A stretch of 64,000 nt of DNA, taken from Alcaligenes sp. SORT26. Lineage in GTDB: Bacteria; Pseudomonadota; Gammaproteobacteria; Burkholderiales; Burkholderiaceae_B. Every line of letters starts with the position of its first letter. Within the stretch, counting starts at the first letter, position 1. The stretch covers positions 1,488,001 through 1,552,000 of the forward strand of contig NZ_CP070975.1 in assembly GCF_017377875.1 (NCBI RefSeq), written 5' to 3'. Both the position numbers and the translations under genes were made by a program. A model generated the notes under the pieces. The model saw only the letters and a list, made by a program, of their open reading frames with translations, did not search any database and was not told the DNA's origin. Shown one piece after another: positions 8,298 through 16,705 of the stretch.

Positions 8298-8969
8298 TTA
8301 TTCGTCTGTTTCCAGCCAATGGCCCAAACGCAAACGCTTGGTATTCAGGTAGCTCTCGTTAAAGGGATTACCTTCAATCTGGTGCGGCACACGCTCCACC
8401 ACATCAATCCCGATTTCCTGCAAGGTTTTTACCTTGCGCGGATTATTGGTCATCAGGCGCAGTTTCTGAATACCGACATGATCCAGCATGTCCTTGCAGA
8501 TATCGTAGCGGCGCATATCGGCAGGAAAGCCCAGCTTCTCGTTGGCTTCCACCGTATCCGCACCCTGATCCTGCAGGTTGTAGGCACGAATCTTGTTCAC
8601 CAGACCAATGCCCCGCCCTTCCTGGCGCAGATACATCAAGGCACCGCGACCGGTGGTGGCAATACGCTCCAGCGCCAATTGCAACTGAGGGCCACAATCA
8701 CACCGCAGGCTGAACAAGGCGTCGCCTGTCAGACACTCGGAGTGGACACGAGCCAGAACGGGTTCACCGTCGGCCACATCTCCCAAGGTCAACAAGACGT
8801 GTTCTTTTTGATTGCTGCGCTCTACAAATACATGGATCTGAAACACAGCCCAAGGCGTTGGCAAACGGCTGGAGCTGACATAGTCCAATAAAGCGCCGGG
8901 TTTAGCCTGCTGGCCAGCAAGCGTAGAGTCCGATTCTGACGCCAGTGCGGCATCCGGGATGGATTGCAT
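8298..8969 (-). CDS. ribA: GTP cyclohydrolase II
   Basis: About 223 residues. The zinc-binding pattern C-x10-C-x-C is present ([18 protein letters not shown]), followed by [11 protein letters not shown] and the GTP-contacting [17 protein letters not shown], all diagnostic of RibA. The enzyme opens GTP to 2,5-diamino-6-ribosylamino-pyrimidinone phosphate, the first step of riboflavin synthesis. It is a stand-alone RibA, not a RibBA fusion. The start is uncertain: the ATG at 8969 is taken, with a longer frame reaching 9020. No FMN riboswitch was seen upstream and no other rib gene is near, so its supply role in this genome cannot be judged. Confidence 0.93.
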   Translation of the reverse strand: MQSIPDAALASESDSTLAGQQAKPGALLDYVSSSRLPTPWAVFQIHVFVERSNQKEHVLLTLGDVADGEPVLARVHSECLTGDALFSLRCDCGPQLQLALERIATTGRGALMYLRQEGRGIGLVNKIRAYNLQDQGADTVEANEKLGFPADMRRYDICKDMLDHVGIQKLRLMTNNPRKVKTLQEIGIDVVERVPHQIEGNPFNESYLNTKRLRLGHWLETDE

Positions 8970-9279
8970 AATGAGTCTCTGCTGCAACGAAGAAATGCGG
9001 CTTGGCCCCATCCGGGGCAACTCAGCAATGATAGCCTAATTCAGCCTGTTTCTTTAAGCCGGGGACAACATGCTTTTCAGGACCAAATTAGCCGGTTCCC
9101 CCATGACACATAGATGAAACATTCACCTTATGTCCCTATCCTTATAGCGAAAAATTCTGCTATCCGGTATTCTACGCAACAAGAAAATACATAAAATGTT
9201 ATGAAACTTACAAATACAGATGATCTATGGCGCTTTGTGTTTTTTCACTAGCCCTGACCATCCCCAGACTTGATTGATC

Positions 9280-9792
9280 ATGCCCGCCCCTAAGGTCTTT
9301 ATTCGTTATGTTGTGATTGGGCTCTCGCTAGCCCTGCAACCGTTTGTCGCCCATAGTGCGGCAAGTCAGACCTGGCCCCAGCCTCCTTCACAGCTAAGTC
9401 TGGACAGCCCCTATGGCACCTTGCAAGTCAGCCAGAGCGATTATGTCTATGAGGCACAACTGCAACTGGATACGAAAATCATCGCGCCTGAGCTCAAAGG
9501 CCTGATCAACATCCCCTATGCCTTCAAGCAGCCCAATAATCAGACAGCCTTGATTTCGGTCGACAATGGCCTGGGTGGTTGCTCTATCAACTACCACTGG
9601 GTCACCGTGTCCTCCAAGGGCTATACCGTCTCGCCTGCCTTTGGTTCCTGCAGCGCGCAGATTCGGGTGCGCCATCATGGTCAGACTCTGATCATGGAAA
9701 CACCCAGCCTGGACAATCCCACCCTGATCGACGAATACCGTTACGACGGGCGCAAAATCAGTTTGCGCAAACGACGTTACACGGTGCAATAG
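9280..9792 (+). CDS. Secreted protein of unknown function
   Basis: 170 residues. A clear signal peptide (about 1-26, hydrophobic VVIGLSLALQPFVAHSA) precedes a beta-rich domain with no motif I recognise. Two cysteines (GGCSIN, GSCSAQ) could form a disulfide in the periplasm. The C-terminus is basic (RKISLRKRRYTVQ). It sits 80 bases upstream of the cytochrome b561 gene on the same strand, but nothing in the sequence ties the two functions together. An AT-rich 260-base gap precedes it. Confidence 0.7.
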   Translation: MPAPKVFIRYVVIGLSLALQPFVAHSAASQTWPQPPSQLSLDSPYGTLQVSQSDYVYEAQLQLDTKIIAPELKGLINIPYAFKQPNNQTALISVDNGLGGCSINYHWVTVSSKGYTVSPAFGSCSAQIRVRHHGQTLIMETPSLDNPTLIDEYRYDGRKISLRKRRYTVQ

Positions 9793-9872
9793 CGGGAACC
9801 TTGATACGGCCCCCCGGACTCAAACGGAACACTGACTATAATCAGGTGTCTACGTCTCTCCGGATTTTCCCT

Positions 9873-10571
9873 ATGCAAGCCTCCTCGACTCGCCCTTTAC
9901 TCATCTGGGATTTACCCACCCGTTTGTTCCACTGGCTGCTGGTCATCAGCATCGTAGGCTGTTTTGTGACGATCAAGGCAGGTGGTCTGTGGATGGACTG
10001 GCACGTCCGCTTTGGCCTGCTGGCTTTAGGGCTGCTGGCGTTTCGCCTGGTCTGGGGCCTGATCGGCGGCTATTACTCGCGCTTCAGCCACTTCCTGCCC
10101 AATCCGGTACGTAGCCTGCGCTACTTGCGCGACAAACCGGCGGTTTACCCCGGCCACAATCCTGTCGGTGCCTGGTCGGTCTGGATCATGTTGATTGTGT
10201 TCGGTTTTCAGGCTGTTTCCGGTCTGTTTGCCAATGACGACATCTTCACCACTGGCCCCCTGGCCTATCTCAGCAGCGACTGGTCCAAAACCCTGACCGG
10301 TCTGCACAAGGCAAACGAATGGGTGATGCTGGCCATTATCGGCTTGCATATCCTGGCTATTTTCCTGTATCGCGTGCTAGGTGGTCAGAAATTAACCAGC
10401 GTCATGGTCAAAGGCAGCATGCCTGTCCCCAGTGAACCGGCCCTGCCTGCCAGCAAAGATACCTGGAAAACCCGTTTTCTCGCTCTGATCATCGTGGCAT
10501 TGATTGCCTGTGGCATCTATTGGATGACCGGTCTGGCTCCGGTTGGCGGTGGGATGGACGACTTTATGTAA
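9873..10571 (+). CDS. Cytochrome b561 family membrane protein
   Basis: 233 residues, four core membrane helices plus a C-terminal one. It matches the Ni/Fe-hydrogenase type cytochrome b / b561 family: IWDLPTRLFHWLLVISI holds the first heme-ligand His, followed by DWHVRFGLLALGLLAFRLVWGLIGG (split here by helix 2), and GLHKANEWVMLAIIGLHILAIFLYR with further His residues. Such proteins pass electrons between quinol and a c-type cytochrome or other periplasmic partner. No cytochrome c gene adjoins it, so the partner is unknown. ATG at 9873; an upstream frame extension is not supported. Confidence 0.85.
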   Translation: MQASSTRPLLIWDLPTRLFHWLLVISIVGCFVTIKAGGLWMDWHVRFGLLALGLLAFRLVWGLIGGYYSRFSHFLPNPVRSLRYLRDKPAVYPGHNPVGAWSVWIMLIVFGFQAVSGLFANDDIFTTGPLAYLSSDWSKTLTGLHKANEWVMLAIIGLHILAIFLYRVLGGQKLTSVMVKGSMPVPSEPALPASKDTWKTRFLALIIVALIACGIYWMTGLAPVGGGMDDFM

Positions 10572-10578
10572 GCCCGAC

Positions 10579-10613
10579 TTATCCCCAGAAGCTGTGAATA
10601 AACCTGGGGATAA
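10579..10613. repeat. Inverted DnaA-box-like repeat
   Basis: Perfect 10-bp arms TTATCCCCAG and CTGGGGATAA with a 15-base spacer, eight bases after the cytochrome gene. Each arm is close to the DnaA box TTATCCACA. No T run follows, so it is not an ordinary terminator. Confidence 0.45.
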
Positions 10614-10726
10614 TGCGGGGATTGTTTGGGCTGAGCCGCATTTTTACTGGTCGTCTTTTAAACTGGACGGAGACTAGCCGCTTGAGCACTCTCTGCACAA
10701 AACGCGAGAGCCCAAACCGGATTTCC

Positions 10727-12373
10727 TTAACGCCGTCGCCAAAATCCCCACAAGACCAGGACCAGACCCGCCAAAGCGGCCAACAAGCCTGCCCAGCTAA
10801 AAATGGTCAGGCCCAGCCAGGACGGGCCGCGTGTTACCAGCACCGGCCCCAAAATCAGCACAAAAGCCGCCGTCACAATCGCAATCGCTAAACGAGTGGC
10901 GGCTTTTTCCAGGGCTGTGGCCAGACGCGGCATCCCTTCTATCTGAATTCGCGCAGAAATTTTCCCCTGCCGCACCCGGTGCATCAGCAAACGCAGCAGT
11001 TGCGGTGCATCCATCGCCAATTGCCGCGACTCAAGCAGACTGCGCTGCAAATCCGCATAAACACGACGGGGGGAATACTGTTTACGCATCAAGGCCATGA
11101 TCACAGGCTGCGCAACCTCGACCACATCAAACTGAGGGTCCAACCGTTTCAATACCCCATCCGCGGTGATGAAGGCTTTGAACAGCAAGGCCAAATCAGG
11201 CGGCAGAATCAAATGGTTTTCACGGGCCAAGGCCATGAAATCCAGCAAGGCGGCGGAGATGGACAAGAGCCCGCTACTTTGTCTGGCCACATAACGCTGG
11301 GCACTTTCCTCCAGACGACTCCAGTCAAAGTCCTCCGCTCCCGACCAATCCAGCAGGGTGGTGGCGACCCCATCAGCCTGACCATCCACAATGGCTCGCA
11401 ATAAAACCAGCAATTGCTGACGGCGACGTTCCGTTAAATGGCCGACCAAACCGAAATCAATAAAAACGACTTTATTGCCGGGCAAGGCCATCATATTGCC
11501 AGGATGCGGATCGGCATGAAACAGCCCATCTTCCAGCACCATATGCAAAAAGGCCAAAGCACCACGACGTGCCAGCAAGGGGCGATCTGCCTCTATCGTC
11601 AGTAGCTCCTGCTCCTTGATGGGGGACACACCCGGCACAAACTCCTGCACCATGACGGTTGCACTGGTCCACTCCATATAGACACGCGGCACCACAATGT
11701 CCTTAAAGGGCTGCATATTCTCGCGCACAGCGATGGTATTCGCCGCCTCACGCGTAAAGTCCAACTCATCGGCAACCGCCTCGGCCAAGGCTCGCACGAT
11801 ATCGTAAGGACGATATTCAGGCAGCAAACCTTGTTGTTGAACCAGACGGGCAATTTGTTTGAGCAAGCGCAGATCTGCCTGAATCAAAGGCTCCAGACCG
11901 GGGCGCTGAACTTTCACCACCACTTCAGTGCCATCACGCAAACAGGCGCGATACACCTGGGCCATCGAAGCCGAAGCCAGGACATGGGTATCAAAGCGGG
12001 CAAAGGCTTGCTCTACCGTTTGGCCCAACGCTTGTTCCAGCTCGGGCCGGATGATGTCCCAGGGCACAGGCGCAGCCTGTCCTTGCAGTTTCTCCAGCTC
12101 CTGCGTCCATTCAAGCGGCAATAAATCATTGCGGGTCGCCAGAATCTGACCAAGCTTGATAAAGGTAGGCCCAAGCTCTTCCAAGGCACGGCGCAGCCGT
12201 TCAGGCGCAGAGCGTTCAGGCATTTCTGTTGCCACGGGAGTCTTGCTGCCAGGAAGCAGGTCCGACAAGCCCAGGCGATGCATCACATCCCCAATCCCAT
12301 ATCGAGCAATGACCGCTCCAATTGCTCGTACTCGTGCATGGTCGCGCAAGGCCAACAAGGTTCCTGCCAACAT
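10727..12373 (-). CDS. ABC1/UbiB-family atypical kinase (AarF-like)
   Basis: 548 residues. The kinase-like core shows the family hallmarks: the KxGQ element in GPTFIKLGQILATRNDLLP (about residue 72), the Ala-rich loop LASASMAQVYRA in place of a glycine-rich loop, the ion-pair Lys in VVVKVQRPG, the catalytic-type FHADPHPGNMM and the metal site VFIDFGLVGH. Two hydrophobic helices close the C-terminus. UbiB-type proteins help ubiquinone synthesis by extracting lipid intermediates from the membrane. This copy is not next to ubiE or ubiJ, so it may be a paralogue rather than ubiB itself. DnaA-box-like sites lie on both sides of the gene. Confidence 0.85.
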   Translation of the reverse strand: MLAGTLLALRDHARVRAIGAVIARYGIGDVMHRLGLSDLLPGSKTPVATEMPERSAPERLRRALEELGPTFIKLGQILATRNDLLPLEWTQELEKLQGQAAPVPWDIIRPELEQALGQTVEQAFARFDTHVLASASMAQVYRACLRDGTEVVVKVQRPGLEPLIQADLRLLKQIARLVQQQGLLPEYRPYDIVRALAEAVADELDFTREAANTIAVRENMQPFKDIVVPRVYMEWTSATVMVQEFVPGVSPIKEQELLTIEADRPLLARRGALAFLHMVLEDGLFHADPHPGNMMALPGNKVVFIDFGLVGHLTERRRQQLLVLLRAIVDGQADGVATTLLDWSGAEDFDWSRLEESAQRYVARQSSGLLSISAALLDFMALARENHLILPPDLALLFKAFITADGVLKRLDPQFDVVEVAQPVIMALMRKQYSPRRVYADLQRSLLESRQLAMDAPQLLRLLMHRVRQGKISARIQIEGMPRLATALEKAATRLAIAIVTAAFVLILGPVLVTRGPSWLGLTIFSWAGLLAALAGLVLVLWGFWRRR

Positions 12374-12439
12374 ACTCGCTCTCCAATAGGGTACGCCCTG
12401 AGAAAAATAACATACCCCGTCTCAGCCAGCCGGGCTCAC

Positions 12440-12456
12440 TTATCCACTTATCCACA
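12440..12456 (+). promoter_or_regulatory. Overlapping DnaA boxes
   Basis: TTATCCACT (12440-12448) overlaps TTATCCACA (12448-12456); the second is a consensus DnaA box. They lie about 70 bases upstream of the ABC1 gene start. Confidence 0.45.
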
Positions 12457-12640
12457 TTTTCAGTGGGCAAGCTCGGGGATAGCCGCTGGACAAGTCACAT
12501 TAAGCCAAGCAATTCAATGACTTGTCATGGCAGGGTAATTTAAGCCCCCTCACTGTTGGAGGGTGACAAGAATGGAAAATGCCCCTGCTCTGGACCTGAA
12601 ATCAGAGTACATTGACGTTTTCAAATTCAAGGAGAGCGTG

Positions 12641-13495
12641 ATGCGTCTGGATAAATCTCGCTCCAGCCGTAATGTCGAGGACCGCCGTGCCAATGGGCCA
12701 CGTCTGAGCGGTGGCAAGATCGGCTTGGGGACCATCGTTCTGGCACTGGTGGCCATGTACTTTGGGGTCGACCCCAGTGTGGTGCTGAATCTGGCTGAAG
12801 GCCCGACCAGCGCCCCGCAATCGCAATCTGTCCCCAGCTCCGATGCACAGGGCCAAACCATTGCCAAGATCCTGGGTGAAACCGAGGATGTCTGGCGTGA
12901 TGTTTTCGCCAAGCAAACCAATGGCAGCTATCGCGATCCCGTGCTGGTCTTGTATCGCGGCTCGACGCCAACCGCCTGTGGCGCAGGCCAATCCGCGATG
13001 GGTCCGTTTTATTGCCCCGCTGATCAGAAACTCTATATAGATCTGGGCTTTTTTACAGAGATGGAACGCAAGATGGGGGTCAAAGGCAACTTCGCCCCGG
13101 CTTACGTTATTGCTCATGAAGTCGGCCACCATGTTCAGAACCAATTGGGCATGATGCGCCGCGTGGATGATGCCCGCCGTAATGGCTCGGCTTCCCAGGC
13201 CCGTCAGGCATCGGTCCGTCTTGAACTACAGGCCGACTGCTACGCCGGTATCTGGGCGAACCACGCCGATGCACAACGCCAGATTCTGGAACCCGGCGAT
13301 ATTCGCTCTGCTCTGGATGCCGCCCAAGCGGTGGGAGATGACACCTTGCAAAAGCAATCCCAAGGCTATGTGGTGCCCGACTCCTTTACCCATGGCAGCT
13401 CGCAACAACGCATGGCCTGGTTTATGGAAGGCTATAAAAGCGGTCAGTTGAAAATGTGCGATACCTTCGCTCGTCCGGATCCCGTTTCCCGATAA
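12641..13495 (+). CDS. ypfJ: YpfJ-type neutral zinc metallopeptidase
   Basis: 284 residues. The N-terminus MRLDKSRSSRNVEDRR is the family start and is preceded by AAGGAGAG at good distance, so earlier in-frame starts are dropped. One membrane anchor (about 27-45, IGLGTIVLALVAMYFGV) precedes a soluble domain. The zincin motif HEVGH lies in AYVIAHEVGHHVQNQLGMM, and further on the metal-ligand region ELQADCYAGIWA. Membrane-bound zinc peptidase of unknown substrate is the known family description. Monocistronic, followed by a tRNA gene. Confidence 0.88.
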   Translation: MRLDKSRSSRNVEDRRANGPRLSGGKIGLGTIVLALVAMYFGVDPSVVLNLAEGPTSAPQSQSVPSSDAQGQTIAKILGETEDVWRDVFAKQTNGSYRDPVLVLYRGSTPTACGAGQSAMGPFYCPADQKLYIDLGFFTEMERKMGVKGNFAPAYVIAHEVGHHVQNQLGMMRRVDDARRNGSASQARQASVRLELQADCYAGIWANHADAQRQILEPGDIRSALDAAQAVGDDTLQKQSQGYVVPDSFTHGSSQQRMAWFMEGYKSGQLKMCDTFARPDPVSR

Positions 13496-13518
13496 ACGTA
13501 AAATTATGTAACCACTGC

Positions 13519-13546
13519 TTGTGCAGAATAATTTTCGCTCTATAAT
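13519..13546 (+). promoter_or_regulatory. Sigma-70 promoter of tRNA-Lys
   Basis: TTGTGC, 16-base spacer, perfect TATAAT, ending 21 bases before the tRNA. Confidence 0.7.
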
Positions 13547-13567
13547 CTTTTTCTTCGCAGGAAACAG

Positions 13568-13643
13568 GGGTCGTTAGCTCAGTTGGTAGAGCACTGGACT
13601 CTTAATCCATTGGTCGACAGTTCGAGCCTGTCACGACCCACCA
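13568..13643 (+). tRNA. tRNA-Lys (anticodon CTT)
   Basis: 76 bases folding to a full cloverleaf: acceptor GGGTCGT/ACGACCC, D arm with AGCTCAGTTGGTAGAGC, anticodon loop CTCTTAA (CTT, reads AAG), T arm GACAG/CTGTC with TTCGAGC, and an encoded CCA. A consensus promoter stands upstream and a terminator downstream. The 3' half, from the anticodon loop on, reappears as a damaged copy at 14178. Confidence 0.97.
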
Positions 13644-13720
13644 AATATCCTGCTGCTTACGGTACACCATGCCGTAACACCGTAAATTAGCCCGCTATTG
13701 CAGCGGGCTTTTTTGCGTCT
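13599..13720 (+). repeat. Direct repeat copy 1: tRNA-Lys 3' half plus terminator
   Basis: 122 bases from the anticodon loop through the terminator, matching 14178-14299 with seven substitutions by hand alignment. The two copies are offset by 579 bases in the same direction. Confidence 0.9.
13689..13714 (+). terminator. Terminator of tRNA-Lys
   Basis: AGCCCGCT/AGCGGGCT stem, ATTGC loop and six T. A smaller hairpin TTACGG/CCGTAA precedes it. Confidence 0.85.
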
Positions 13721-13787
13721 GGAAAATGCTTAACTCTTCCAGCATGCACTGTTGAAGCCTTGCCAGGCTCCAAGCTGTCGCCAGAAA

Positions 13788-13955
13788 TTAACCCGAATGT
13801 GCGCGCTTGCCGGGATTCTTCTTGCTGCGGGTATGCGCGCCACGCTCCTGGCTAACACGCTGGCCACGGGTTTTCGTGCTCAGGGTCACGCCCTTGGGTG
13901 GAACGGGAGGAGGAGTACGCTTACGGTCGGCTTCAGTGACAATTTTGGTGCTCAT
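13788..13955 (-). CDS. Small, strongly basic protein (55 residues)
   Basis: ATG at 13955 behind an AGAGAGA ribosome site; 55 residues ending at TAA. It has many Lys and Arg and few hydrophobics; it begins MSTKIVTEADRKRTPPPVPP and ends KKNPGKRAHSG. The composition suggests a nucleic-acid- or ribosome-binding disordered protein, but I do not recognise a family. The codon pattern (mostly G/C or T third positions with regular synonyms) and the ribosome site make it look real. It lies between the two copies of the tRNA-Lys repeat. Confidence 0.6.
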   Translation of the reverse strand: MSTKIVTEADRKRTPPPVPPKGVTLSTKTRGQRVSQERGAHTRSKKNPGKRAHSG

Positions 13956-14177
13956 GAAAATCTCTCTAGTTTGGTTAATTAACGCTTATTTTGCGTTCAT
14001 TCGGTTTAATCTTGGCAGCAGGAATCATCACGGATATGCTGCCACCTTATCTAGCATAGCAGGCATTAGTCAAACCGGCTCGAACGCCCCCTATGGGGCG
14101 ATGACATACACCCAGGGCGTGACGCACTTATACCAGGCGAGCTTCTACCTCCAGCATTACCGCCTTCAGGTGTTGGC

Positions 14178-14299
14178 CTCTTAATCCATTGGTCGACAGT
14201 TCGAGCCAACCACGACTCACCAAATATCCTGCTGTTTACGGTACACCATGCCGTAACGCCGTAAATTAGCCCGCTATTGCAGCGGGCTTTTTTGTGTCT
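14178..14299 (+). pseudogene. tRNA-Lys 3'-half remnant with terminator (repeat copy 2)
   Basis: Copies the anticodon loop, T arm, acceptor 3' strand, CCA and terminator of the tRNA-Lys gene. The T-stem 3' strand is CAACC instead of CTGTC and the acceptor strand is ACGACTC, and the 5' half is absent, so it cannot fold as tRNA. The terminator hairpin (14268-14293) is intact. A leftover of integration or a segmental duplication. Confidence 0.85.
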
Positions 14300-14391
14300 A
14301 CACGCGGCAATCCATGACTGCGCAGCCCTGCTCTTGCACAGACCTGGCAGGCTGACGCCTCTTCATGCCACAGCGTCAGCCTACGTCACAA

Positions 14392-15702
14392 CTACACAGA
14401 AGCTGGCCCCCCCAAAGCACTGCCCGCCTTGGCCTGAATTTGCGACAAGGTTCGGGCCGGATCGACCAGAATAAAACCCAACACCGCACCCGCCAGCAAG
14501 AGCAGCGCCGTCAAGGCAAAGCCTTGATGAAAGCCTGCAATGCCTGGCTCGGCCTGAATCAAACGCCCCATCACAATGGGTGCGACCAGACCTGCCGTTG
14601 TGGACAAGGAATTGGTAATAGCCAGAGTAGAACCGCGCTTTTCAACCGGGCAGATCTGAGCGGAAATGGCCGAGCACAATACAAAGCCCACTTGCGGGAA
14701 ACTCAAGCCCAAAGCGATCAGCACAATCCCGGCTGTAGGCCCTGGATTCAGATAGGCCGCAGCCAACAGACACAGCGCTCCCGCCAACAAGAATCCGACC
14801 GTGACCTGACTGCGTGCTACTCGCGCAGAATAGCCCTGACGCAAGAAGCGATTGGACAGGTAGGAACCACCCGAGACAATCGGGATCGCCACAAAGATAC
14901 ACAGGGAGAACAACCAGCCCGCCGTATCAGACGAAAAGCCCAGGCCACGCTGCAAATAGGCAGGCAACCAGGTAAAGACCAGGGCAGCGCACCAGTAAGC
15001 CACCCAGTACATCAGCAGATTGCCGATAAAGCTGCGGTTCAGCAGCACATGACGGTAGGAACTACGAGAGGAACTCGTACTCTTGCCTGTATCCGCCGTA
15101 GTTGCCGCGGTGGCACTGATCGGACCATCTTTACCCAACAAAGCCCACACCACCAGCCACAACACGCCTGCTGCTGCCGTCACCCAAAACACCGAGCGCC
15201 AGCCGTGGCTGATTGCCAGGTAACCCACCAAAGGACCAGCCAGCAACATCCCCACCTGCCCGCCTTGCATGACGATGGCGGTGGGCCAGGTTCGCTCCTG
15301 ATCGGGGAACCATTTATAGCAAGCATGCAATGCCAGAGGATAAGCAGGCCCCTCCCCTACACCCAGCAAAATACGGCAAGCCATCAGAGCAGCAATCGTG
15401 CTGACCCCCATGGCGATCGGCACCTGCGCGATAGACCAAACAATAACCAGCCCCACCAACAGCAGACGCGAGGACACCGTATTGGACATAAAACCCACCA
15501 CAATGCCCGAGATCGCAAACAGAAAGAAAAAACTGCCTGCAATCGTGCCAAACTGCTGCGGGCTGATGGCCAACTCCTCCATCAACGGAACCGCTACCAG
15601 GCCAAAGATCGCCTTGTCCGCGAAGTTGATCACCATGAACAAAAACAATAACAACACCACGACGTACCGCTGTCCTGGGAAATATTTTTTCTGGTTTTCC
15701 AT
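14392..15702 (-). CDS. MFS transporter, anion:cation symporter type
   Basis: 436 residues, twelve helices. The opening (RYVVVLLLFLFMVINFADKA) and the loop element CRILLGVGEGPAYPLALHAC match the ACS subfamily, whose members import organic anions such as hexuronates, galactonate, phthalate or aromatic acids with a cation. Start at the ATG preceded by GGGGGAGA, not the upstream TTG. It lies 36 bases downstream of the TauD-type dioxygenase on the same strand, so the two are likely one transcript and the carrier probably imports the dioxygenase substrate (inference). Confidence 0.87.
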   Translation of the reverse strand: MENQKKYFPGQRYVVVLLLFLFMVINFADKAIFGLVAVPLMEELAISPQQFGTIAGSFFFLFAISGIVVGFMSNTVSSRLLLVGLVIVWSIAQVPIAMGVSTIAALMACRILLGVGEGPAYPLALHACYKWFPDQERTWPTAIVMQGGQVGMLLAGPLVGYLAISHGWRSVFWVTAAAGVLWLVVWALLGKDGPISATAATTADTGKSTSSSRSSYRHVLLNRSFIGNLLMYWVAYWCAALVFTWLPAYLQRGLGFSSDTAGWLFSLCIFVAIPIVSGGSYLSNRFLRQGYSARVARSQVTVGFLLAGALCLLAAAYLNPGPTAGIVLIALGLSFPQVGFVLCSAISAQICPVEKRGSTLAITNSLSTTAGLVAPIVMGRLIQAEPGIAGFHQGFALTALLLLAGAVLGFILVDPARTLSQIQAKAGSALGGPASV

Positions 15703-15738
15703 GTCTCCCCCCAACTTGTCAAAAGTGCAGCGATACGA

Positions 15739-16617
15739 TCAATAAGGACGGTCACCCACAATGGTGGCTCGGGCCATTTGGCGGGGCAAAGGGAAGTAAT
15801 CCTGAACAGCATAATGCTGAGTCGAGCGGTTATCCCAAAAGGCGATGGTATGAGGCTGCCATTTCAAGCGCACCTGATACTCGGGATGACGCGCCTGATC
15901 CACCAGGTACTGCAATAGAAAGTGGGCGCCGCTTTGCAGCTCGGGCATGCCACGGAAAAAACCGGTTTCGATGTAATTGGCCAGATGTGTGGTCCAGCTA
16001 CTGACGTACAAAATTCGCTGGCCGGTTTCGGGGTGGGTGCGCACGACGGGGTGGGTCTGAGCCGGGAAACGATCCCGCAAGGCAGCCCTCTCCTCTTCAG
16101 GGATACGGTCGATAAAGCCGGGCAATAAATCATGCACCGCTTCCAGCTCGTGCAAAATATCCTTGATATGCGGTGGCAGGTTTTCGTAGGCCAGCGCCAT
16201 ATTGCACCAGATCGTATCGCCACCCGCAGGCGGGCATTCAATACAACGCAGGATGGAACCCATGGAAGGTTCAGCACGCCAGCTCACATCGCTGTGATAG
16301 ATATTCTCCCGCCCAGGCTGTGTGTTATTGCCACCCAGCAACACCAGTTCGGGATGCTCCGGGTCATGCGGGAACACCGGGTGCAACTCCAGCTCACCAA
16401 AACATCGCGCAAACGCAACGTGCTGTGCGGCGTTCAAAGGCTGGTCGCGAAATACCAGCAATTGATGCTTCAACAATAAAGAACGCAGTTCCTGTACCTG
16501 CGTTTTCTCCAGAGGCTGAGTCAAATCGACTCCGGCTACCTCTACCCCGATAGCGGGCGACATGACCCTGGTTTCCAAGCGACTGGCTGCGATTGGGCTG
16601 TCTACGGCCTGCATCAT
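15739..16617 (-). CDS. TauD/TfdA-family Fe(II)/2-oxoglutarate dioxygenase
   Basis: 292 residues. The iron triad is visible: H and D in IYHSDVSWR, and the distal His in WDNRSTQHYAVQDYFP; the 2-oxoglutarate-binding Arg is expected in LPRQMARATI. Family members hydroxylate taurine, alkylsulfonates, phenoxyacetates, alkyl sulfates and others; the substrate is not deducible. Of three possible ATGs I choose 16617, six bases after AGGAG; a longer frame would run through the palindrome at 16630. First gene of a two-gene unit with the MFS carrier, probably repressed by the MarR protein encoded just upstream. Confidence 0.88.
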   Translation of the reverse strand: MMQAVDSPIAASRLETRVMSPAIGVEVAGVDLTQPLEKTQVQELRSLLLKHQLLVFRDQPLNAAQHVAFARCFGELELHPVFPHDPEHPELVLLGGNNTQPGRENIYHSDVSWRAEPSMGSILRCIECPPAGGDTIWCNMALAYENLPPHIKDILHELEAVHDLLPGFIDRIPEEERAALRDRFPAQTHPVVRTHPETGQRILYVSSWTTHLANYIETGFFRGMPELQSGAHFLLQYLVDQARHPEYQVRLKWQPHTIAFWDNRSTQHYAVQDYFPLPRQMARATIVGDRPY

Positions 16618-16629
16618 TATCATCTCCTG

Positions 16630-16660
16630 AATATTGTTTCGTTTCAAACGAAACAATATT
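16630..16660. promoter_or_regulatory. 31-bp palindromic operator upstream of the dioxygenase
   Basis: Perfect 15-bp arms AATATTGTTTCGTTT and AAACGAAACAATATT around one central base, ending 13 bases before the dioxygenase start codon. Length and symmetry fit a MarR-type dimer site; the MarR gene lies immediately upstream. Confidence 0.8.
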
Positions 16661-16705
16661 AGCGTGATAAGAATCCAGCACCACTCCGTGATTACCCTTG
16701 AGACT

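Noticed and set aside
14365-15651. Open frame of over 400 codons opposite the MFS gene
   Set aside because: Gln/Arg/His-rich shadow of the transporter, no family resemblance.
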